From the NCBI GenBank assembly GCA_905221605.1, contig CAJNDS010002435.1, positions 534,001 to 598,000 on the forward strand: a DNA stretch of 64,000 bases. The letters are read 5' to 3'. The notes under the pieces are model-generated. The model was given only the letters and a program-made list of their open reading frames with translations, did no database searches and was not told the DNA's origin. The position numbers were made by a program, and so were the translations under genes. Positions 32,164-40,400 of the stretch are shown here, piece after piece. Source of the DNA: Symbiodinium natans (Eukaryota > Sar > Dinophyceae > Suessiales > Symbiodiniaceae). Numbering within the stretch: the first letter of the stretch is position 1; every line of letters begins with the position of its first letter.

Positions 32164-34700
32164 AACCCTAAACCCTAAACCCTAAACCCTAAACCCTAAA
32201 CCCTCTTGTAGACAGTGGGGGGAGCTCAAGTGCGAACGCGGACAATCTCACTTTCTGGGCAAAGTCTAGCAGCCCCCCCCCAAACTGCCTTCAAAAATCA
32301 TTCTTGAAACACAGGAACGTGAAACCCCTCAACACCAAGGTCCCAGCAAGAAGCAAGAGCCTAAGCCCTAAACCCTAAACCCAAAAACCTCAACCCTAAA
32401 CCCTAAAAGGGCCCCCGGCTGCCAGGCTTCCTCCCCACCAGCCCTCTCAAGCTCAATGAGATCGCCAGGACTGGGCGGGCTTTTGGAGGGCGATTTTGGG
32501 CTTTTGTTTGGGCTTTTGGGTTTTGTTGGGTTTTGGGGTTTTTTGGTGGTTTTGCATCTTTTTCGGGTTTCTTTTTTTGTTTTGGGGAAGGGGGGAGGGG
32601 TGGGGATTTAAGGGGCTTGAGAGTTTTGGGCTTTGTGGGGGTTTGGGGGCTTCAGGGCGGCGGCTTAAAAGTTTGGGGTTTTTGGTGGAGGTTTTCATGA
32701 GGTTTTGGGGGTTTAGGATTTGGTGTTTCGGGCGTTGGCCCCCCTCCAATCCCCGCCGCCAGGAGGCAGGAGCAATCGGCCGACTACCCACCTAAAGTGT
32801 TCGCTGAAGCCTAAACCTAAGCCCGAAACCCCTAAACCCTCCTTCTTCGTGCTGGATGCTGCCACAGAGGTTTTGCAACTCAAGGCTGGCATTGTCAGGT
32901 CTACAGTGCCCCCTTAGACAGAACACAAAGCTGCGAGGTGCGAGGCCACCCTCAAACCTGAAAGAAGCCCCCCCAAACTTCAAGGTTTGGGGTTTAGGGT
33001 TTAGGGTTGAGGGTTTAGGGTTTAGGGTTTAGGGTTTTAGGGCCAAACTTGCAAGCCTGAACCCAACAAGTACCCTATCAGATCATCCTTGCCCGGCGCT
33101 CCTTGCGTACTCTGGGACGGCCAGCTGTATCTGCAGGAGGGGGCTTGCAAGGAGCTGAGTCCAGGTGGGGTCACTTGTTTAGGGTTTAGGGTTTAGGGTT
33201 TAGGGTTTAGGGTTTAGGGTTTAGGGTTTAGGGTTTAGGGTTTAGGGTTCTGGGATTAGGGTTTGGAGTTTAGGGTTGAGGGTGTAGGGTTTAGGGCTAG
33301 GGTTTAGGGTTCAGGGTTCAGGGTTCAGGGTTCAGGGTTTAGGGTTTAGGGTTTGGGGTTTGGGGTTTAGGGTTTAGGGTTTAGGATGGGATGCCAAAAC
33401 CCTTCGCGCTAACCCCCCCAGGGGAAATGGCGTTGCAAGATGCCTCGCTTTCTGGGCCACTCTCAGAGCCGAAGCCTAAACCCTAAACCCTAAACCCTAA
33501 ACCCTAAACCCCTAAACCCTGAACCCTGAACCCTAAACCCCTAAACCCTTCACCTGAACCAGGCCATGAGCCCATAGTCGATATCCATCCAAACCCTTAT
33601 GAGACCCTACGGCCCGAACATCGACCATGAAGCCCTCAGCCCTAAGCCTTCAACCTGCAACCCTCAGCCCTAAACCCTAAACCCTAAACTCTAAACCCTA
33701 AACCCTAAACCCTAAACCCGAACCCTAAACCCTAAACCCCAAACCCTAAACCCTAAACCCCCCTTGTCACACCTGCTCATCCGGGGAGATGGTCACCTGC
33801 AGCTTCGTGAGGCCGGGCCTGGACCGCGTTTAGGGTGTAGGGTTTAGGTTTTTAGGGTTTAGGGTTTAGGGTTTCGGGCTTCGGGCTTAGGGCTTACGGC
33901 TTAGGGTTTAGGGTTTAGGGTTTAGGGGTTTAGGGCTTCGGGCTCGCTTCGGGCTTAGCAGCGATTGACCTAAACCCCAAACCCTAAACCCAAAAAATAA
34001 ACCCCAAACCCTAAACCCGAAAAAGCCCCCAACCCGAACCTCTAGGTTAGGGCTTAGGGCTTTTTTTGGGGTGTTCCCGAATGTGGGGGCTTCTTTACGG
34101 TTTCAAGGATGTTCTTCCCGGGCAGTGTCGACGCCATGGTGTTCTTTCTTAGTCCTGATCGTCACATTCATACTCTTATGACTACGCTTAGTATGTATAT
34201 ATATATATATGTATGTATTGGAAACGTCAGTCTGAAAAGGATGGAGAGGGTGCGTATTTAGGTCTATATACAGAATACATAGAGAGAGAGAGAGAGAGGT
34301 CGAGGGAGGGGTAAGCTGAAGCTCCCATGTCCCCTAAAATCACGCGCGAAAAAAAAAGCCATGGCGCCTCAAGGCCTACACACACCACCCAGCAAAACCT
34401 CCGAGGCCCTCAAGCTTCCCTAAACCCTAAACCCTGAACCCTTAACCCTAAATCCTGGCGCTGGTTCTCGCTAAACCCTAAACCCTAAACTCTAAACCCT
34501 AAACCCTAAACCCTAAACCTATCGGTAGTTATGTGAGGCCCCTGTCGTGGGGCTGCAGCTTGACCGCAGCAGGCACCAGGAGCTGCAACTTGTTCACGTC
34601 CTCACCTGGCGCAAGGCTTCAAGGGGTTTAGGGTTTAGGGTTTAGGGTTTCGGGTTTGGGGTTTGGGGTTCAGGGGTTAGGGTTTAGGGTTTGGGATTTA
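32164..34700. repeat. Dense cluster of telomere-type blocks, both orientations
   Basis: CCCTAAA at 32164-32205 and 32367-32406; TTTAGGG at 32985-33032, 33179-33250 (about ten perfect units) and to 33385 with TTCAGGG variants; CCCTAAA at 33475-33548 and 33662-33762; TTTAGGG at 33828-33945; CCCTAAA at 33970-34022, 34422-34458 and 34472-34520; TTTAGGG at 34624-34698. At least six changes of direction occur within 2.5 kb. GGTTTTGGG-rich spacer at 32480-32740 gives artefact open frames. No gene. Confidence 0.88.
34190..34305. repeat. (TA)n and (GA)n microsatellites
   Basis: GTATATATATATATATATGTATG near 34193-34217 and a GAGAGAGAGA run near 34280-34300. Confidence 0.85.
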
Positions 34701-35152
34701 TACAGTTCGTTCAAGGTTTAGGATACAGGGTTGCGGGTACTTCTAAGCAGGGTTATAAGGGCCCTAAATGTAAGGTAATAACCGGAGTTCCCCTACTTGT
34801 AGCCTTACTTGTAAGTACCCATGAACCTCCAAGTAGGATAGAGGGTTGAGGGTGCATGGCTCAGGGTGGAAGGTGTTTTGGTTGGGGGCAGGTCTCTTGG
34901 AAGCAGAAGCAGGACTGTGCTGCCTGCCTGGTTGCTCGGCCATCCTATTTGCCACATCGTGCAGAGGCTGTTTCCTGGAGCATCCAAAGGGTGCGCATGT
35001 GAGCAGCGATACACGACACGTGCACGAAAGCATGTCCTTAAAACCACGCATGTCCACGGACCATCGGGCATCTTCGACAGTCGCAAGCGATCTCCCACCT
35101 GGGCTTGGGCTGCGAAGTCACGCGCTTCAAGCCACTGGCAAGGGCTGAGATG
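34701..35152. other. Intergenic, no gene seen
   Basis: Short open frames on both strands without motifs. Near 34745-34835 there are short repeats of CTTGTA and AAGTA in both directions, possibly the remnant of a small inverted-repeat element. Confidence 0.45.

Positions 35153-35247
<95 letters not shown>
35153..35247 (+). repeat. (TAC)n trinucleotide repeat, about 32 units
   Basis: Uninterrupted TAC/ACT repeat of about 95 bp. Poly-Thr and poly-Val open frames on the two strands come from it. Confidence 0.97.
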
Positions 35248-35662
35248 GGATCCAGGCAGCAGCCTCTGTGGGAACCAGGACATGGAGCTCTGACTCCTCG
35301 TCCACATCCACCGCCAACCTTTCCATTCAGTCGCGGCACGGTCGTCGTGGACACGTGGCAGGTACATCTATACATATATACATATATATATATATATAGA
35401 TTGACGCGCCGCTCCGGTACACAGGAATGGGCAGCACAAAGCATCTGAGATGTGACACCATCACGAGTCTCTGCCCAACCTTCCAAGTGCCTTTACTGAC
35501 TGTGAGCCTTGGAGCACTTGACTGCCCTGGCCGGAAGCAAAATCAGAACGAGCTCCAAGACCTACCCACTTTGCAGCAGCCTCGAAATGCTGCATTCGGT
35601 GGCACAGACTCACCAAAACGAACTATTGGCAAGCCGTCTGCTCACCCACACCAAGCTGAAGT

Positions 35663-35695
<33 letters not shown>

Positions 35696-35857
35696 ACATA
35701 TATTTATTTTTTTGGTTTCTTCTTTTCATATTAGGGGTAGGGGGGGGGGGGGTTGAGATTAGGGGGGAGGGGGTTCATGCATCGTCCAAGCCATGGCCCC
35801 GGCTTCGTAACCCCGGGCCGGACATTCTCGGGCACTTCGACGATTATCTGCAGCCTC
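35248..35857. other. Intergenic with (TA)n tracts
   Basis: (TA)n tracts lie at 35370-35398 and 35664-35702, and a poly-G run near 35742. No gene seen. Confidence 0.5.
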
Positions 35858-35967
35858 GCTTTGGGATGTTCCCCCTTGATACAAACAGTCCTTACGAGGG
35901 ATTATAGTAGGGGGGCACTGTGATCTTTATTAAGGACTGTGAGTATAGGGGGGGAACATCCCAAAGC
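35858..35967. mobile_element. Small TIR element, GGGATGTTCCCCC family (copy 1)
   Basis: 110 bp with near-perfect terminal inverted repeats: GCTTTGGGATGTTCCCCC at the left, and GGGGGGAACATCCCAAAGC at the right, which reads back as the same sequence. The interior is non-coding. It shares its termini with the intron-forming element at 38101-38235. Confidence 0.82.
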
Positions 35968-36741
35968 CCAGAAGCAGCTGCGCGGTCTGCGAATGGCTGA
36001 GATGTGGGCTGCACGGGTCCTTGCTCATTTTCCGCATCCGGCGATGGCGCCATCGCACGAGGCTCTACCTTCAATGTGTCCCAGCAATGCGCTTCGGAAG
36101 TAGCAAATCTTGGCAGCAAAGCGCAAGGATCTGGATTCTGTTTGTGTGGGATTTATCAATGCGGCCTATCCTAATTAATACATATGTCGGAAGCTCATGG
36201 CAATGAGGGCTACGAGAATCAGCACACATGGTACGACCAACGCTCGCAGCTGCCATAATGCAACAGCCCCTTCCGCGCTTTCATCGAGCAACGGATTGCA
36301 CAAAGCTGCGTGAAGCACAACTGGCAGCTGCCTGCGCTTTACGAAATCTGATCCTACAACGGCTTTGGCTTGTCTATGCCTGCCCTACCTCCCTGACCCA
36401 AGCACCCCACCGAACTGGCTGAGACATGCTACCTTCACTTTGCTAGGAAGCCGGTCCGTCCTCAGCCCATTTCCTGTGCAAAGCCACGATTTACCGGCCA
36501 GACTCCATCATGGCATCCTCATGTGAGGCCAATTCTTTTCGAACTCTCCACCGAGAAGCGAAACTTGCGTGCGCGTCTAGCAACGTGACGTCACTTCGTG
36601 AGGGCAACGTGCTTTGGAATCCCAAGGATACAAGAGATTCCGACATCAACACACAAGAACCAGGCAGTTCGAAGCGATTTGGTTCATTAGCTCTCTCAGG
36701 CCTTCTCCCTGTTGCACGGACAGCTCTCAAGACAGAGCCTT
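35968..36741. other. Intergenic, no gene seen
   Basis: Open frames of up to 155 codons (36491-36958 minus) without recognisable motifs. Confidence 0.45.
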
Positions 36742-36847
36742 CGGGGGTTTCTCCGAAGTTAGGGGAACCTTCTTGGGACAAGGGAATCCTCCTCGTTGGA
36801 GGTCGATTTGAGGGGTGTTGACCCGAATTTTCGTAAGCCCCCCCCCC
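36742..36847. mobile_element. Small TIR-like element, relative of 31295-31400
   Basis: It begins GGGGGTTTCTCCGAAGTTAG and ends TTTTCGTAAGCCCCC. It shares AAGGGAATCCT and the overall length with the element at 31295. The inverted repeats are weaker, so this is a diverged copy. A further GGGGGCGCTTCTCGG-like stretch follows at 36974-37030. Confidence 0.5.
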
Positions 36848-37081
36848 GCCTTGCCACGTCCGTGTGATTGCAGAGGTCTGCCAGTGCGGCCTCGCGGCAG
36901 CTCGTGATCCCTGCCATGGGGGGAAGGCTGGCCACAAGCACCTCCCAGGCTGCTCCACGTCCAGGGTTCGATTTGGGGGCGCTTCTCGGAAATTGGGGGG
37001 GGGTGCCTTCTCGGAATTAGAGAGGCATACAGGATGCGTGGTGTGCGTCTAGGGGCCTATGGGGCCTAAGGGACTAAGGCC

Positions 37082-37485
37082 TTACATCTGCTGCCCTTTG
37101 TTTGCAGTGTAGCGGTCCTCATCTTTGTCCACACATGCGCAGCTGCTGGGGCAATACGTCGAATCGGCGTCGTTGCAACAGGTCTTCGGGCACAGCACGC
37201 TCAGCGGCGACCAAAGTGTCGCGTGGCCATCACAGAACCTGATCTGCGTCAGCTCCTCGTACTCGTCCGGGCCAGCCAAGGACGCGCAGCCCGCACTCTT
37301 CATGGCCTCCGCAAAGGCGCGGAGGCCGTCCTTCTGGGTTTGGTTCGTTACCCCCATGGCCGAGGAGATGCTGATGGGGTACTGGTCCCAGAAGAGCTGC
37401 CAAGCGGGCGAGTCGGCGGGGGCGTCGGTGCAGTTCAGCGTGTCGAGCACGGTCGCTAGCTCCTCGCGGCCTGCACATCTCTCCA
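37082..37485 (-). CDS. Last exon: Cys-rich C-terminal module
   Basis: An AG acceptor (CCTCCAG) or a second one six bases on precedes RCAGREELATVLDTLNCTD. The peptide continues AFAEAMKSAGC, then IRFCDGHATLWSPLSVLCPKTCC and YCPSSCACVDKDED, and stops at TAA 37082-37084. The spacing of Cys in C-x3-tryptophan-x-L-x5-C-P-x-T-C resembles the module in exons 7-8, so the protein has at least two such modules. The join to the preceding exon is not settled. Confidence 0.7.
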
Positions 37486-40400
37486 CTGGAGGGTTTGGGG
37501 TTTGGGGTTTGGGGTTTATAGGGTTTAGGGTTTGGGGCTTATAGGGTTTAGGGATTATTCTTTATAGGGTTTAGGGTTTCAGGGTTTGGGGTTTGGGGTT
37601 TCCATGGACGATGCAGAAGAACAGCAGAAAACACCAGGCACCCTAAACCCTAAACCCTAAACCCTAAACCCTAAACCCTAAACCCTAAACCCTAAACAGG
37701 GACTTCTGAAGGCTTTGCGCCGATGGGCATCTCCGGTGGCATCCCTTCGCCTCCACGCGGCACCAGGGGTTTGCATCCGCCTCACTGCCTTGGCTTTCTG
37801 AGAACCCCTCCTCCTACAAGTTTTTTCTCACTTTTTAGGGCTCCTGATGGTAGGTTCCTACAAGAACCCCCAACCTTGGCTGCACTTAGGAGGGTGGAAA
37901 AAAAATATTAAGCTTTTAGCTGCCTTATTAAGAAACCCAATAAGCCCAAAAAAAGCTAAAGATCTAAAGTTACAGTAAAGCACCACAAAGCTTATTGTAG
38001 GTTCCACAAGAACCAAAAAAAGTTAAAGTCCCAAGAGCCAGCCAGAAGAAGGCCAAGCTACACCCACAGGTGCTGCTGCAGGTCAGGCGCAGGAGCTGGC
38101 CTCTGGGATGTTCCCCCCCTTGTACTAACAGCCCTTAAATCGGGTCTCTAGTACCCGAAGCCCTAAACCCTAAACCCTAAACCCTAAACCCTAAACCCAT
38201 TTCGTATAAGGGGGGAACATACCCCGGGAGCTGGCCTTCCTCATCGTCGCAAAGACCCTTCCTCGGCTTTGGGGCCCGCACCCTAAACCCTAAACCCTAA
38301 ACCCTAAACCCTAAACCCTAAACCCTATAAACCCTAAACCCCTTTTGTAAGCCCAGACAAAGAGGCGCGCTATCCTCGCGTGCCAACTCGTGATCTACAC
38401 TCACTCGAAAAAATACAAAAACTAATAATGAGAACAATGCTAGCAATAATCATCACATTCATATTAATACTAACATTGATATTGGTATGAATATTCATAC
38501 TAATTTGCATATTCATCTTCATATTCATATTCATGAGAATATTAATATTCATATTCACCTCAATTTTACTATTTATATTAATGTCCATATTCATATCAAT
38601 ATGCGTGCCAAAAAAAGAAAAAACATATAAACGATATCTGAACCTGATATCTCAGCTTCATCTCCGCACAGGTGGACTGCTCCGAGAACCCCAGGCCAGG
38701 CGCCGTATTCCACCAGTAAGGGGCATAGTTGGCAGGAGGTGCCTGGCCCTCCAAGTAGTAGAGGTCGAAGTCGTCACAAGCCAAGATGCTTGCCGCTGCT
38801 GCAGACATGGGCTCGGTAAGCTTGCTGTCGAAAGCAGAAGTTTCCTCGGGCATGAGGATGTATCTCGAAGACCCCGAATCTCCGAAGGCAAGGTCGCGGA
38901 CAGCGAGCTCGATGAGGCTGGCGTTGCGGTTGGATGTATACTGCACCGTCTCCCGGCCGACCGTCAGAAACTGGTTGCTGTTGATGCCTACCACGAAATC
39001 CTGCTGCCCACCGCACAGCGTCCTCCAAAAACGCTGACACAACCCCACACCCAGAGCCCTGAACTCGGAACCCCAAGTCCCCATGTGACCACTGTAAACC
39101 CTAAACCCTAAACCCCTAAACCCTATACCCTAAACCCTAAACCCCACACCCTAAACCCTAAACCCTCTTTGCTGATCTGGCAGCCAATGCGTCCTCTTCA
39201 CCTCCAGCATGTGGTTGCCAAGCGGCTCCACCAAGTAGAACCAAGGCCACAACATCAATCCAGACCTTGTCTAAGGTGGGGTTAGGGTTTAGGGTTTAGG
39301 GCTTGGGGTTTAGGGTTTAAGGTTTGGGGTTTGGGGCTTAGGGTTTGTTTTGGAAATCCCTAAAGCCTGAAGGCCCTAAACCCCAGATCACTATCAGATG
39401 AACTGGTACAAAAAGATTCGCACTTATTCAGAAATTCTCTCTATATGAAGAACCTCAAGACCCCAAAAGCCCTCGAAACCCCGAAGCCTCCCTGTGCTCA
39501 CTTATCCCGGGCCTTGGGACCGTATTCTCTTCACCCCTCTCTCCAATACACCCCCCGCCCCCTTAACCCTAAACCCTAAACCCTAAACCCTAAACACAAA
39601 ACCTAGAGACCCCGAATTCCTTGCTGCAGGCCCAGAGGGCATGATCAGAAGTAGCAAGAAAGCCTCCAACTGGCTCCGCCTGCGGGTGTAGTTGATCTTG
39701 ATGGCCTCTTGGCTGCACTTAGGAGGGTAGCAAAAAATCAATTAAACTTTTAGCTGCCTCATTAAGAAACCCAATAAACCCAAAAAAGCTTCAAGATCTA
39801 AAGTTACAGTAAAGCACCACAAAGGCCTCATGGCCAAGAGGAGGCGAGCTGAGTCAAGGGTTTTGGGGGTGGTTTTTTGCTGCGCTTTTTGGTTTTTGTT
39901 TTTTTTGGCGCTGTGGGGTTTTAGGGTTTAGGGTTTTGGGGTCCTGAGGTTTAGTTAGGTTTTGAGGTGAAGGGTCAGTTTCCCCCATGCGTGTAAGTGT
40001 GTGTGTGTGTGTGTGCGTGCGGACCTCTGTGTGTGTGTGCGTGTGTCTAGTGCCTCCAGGTCTTGAATCTTGATCTGGATCTTCTTGGGCATGAGGGCAG
40101 CGAAGAACATCTCATCTACGTCCAGCACCGCGCCCAAAGCGACCGCATTCAGCATGAGGTCGGTGATGGACGTCGTATTCCCGAGCCAGAGAATTCCTGC
40201 GTAGAGCAGAAACCCGGCAATCACTCCCCTCGTCAGGCGTGCCAGGCAGTACGATGCAAATCGCCAGTATGACATCGTTTCGAAGCGTCCGTGGTCAAAG
40301 CTTGTGTAAGCACGCCGCGGCACCTGCAGGATAGCCTCCAAAGACAGTCCAATAGCCTGAAATTCGTTGCACAAATACAGGCACCATAGGAGGATGCAGA

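Noticed and set aside
34805-35486. Open frames with poly-Thr, poly-Val or poly-Ser
   Set aside because: Produced by the (TAC)n repeat in three phases on both strands.
36991-37050. Further GGGGG...CTTCTCGG stretch as another TIR element
   Set aside because: No convincing opposite arm could be found.
38370-38594. 74-codon frame rich in Met/Asn/Ile
   Set aside because: Translation of the AT-rich ATATTCAT-like repeat inside an intron.
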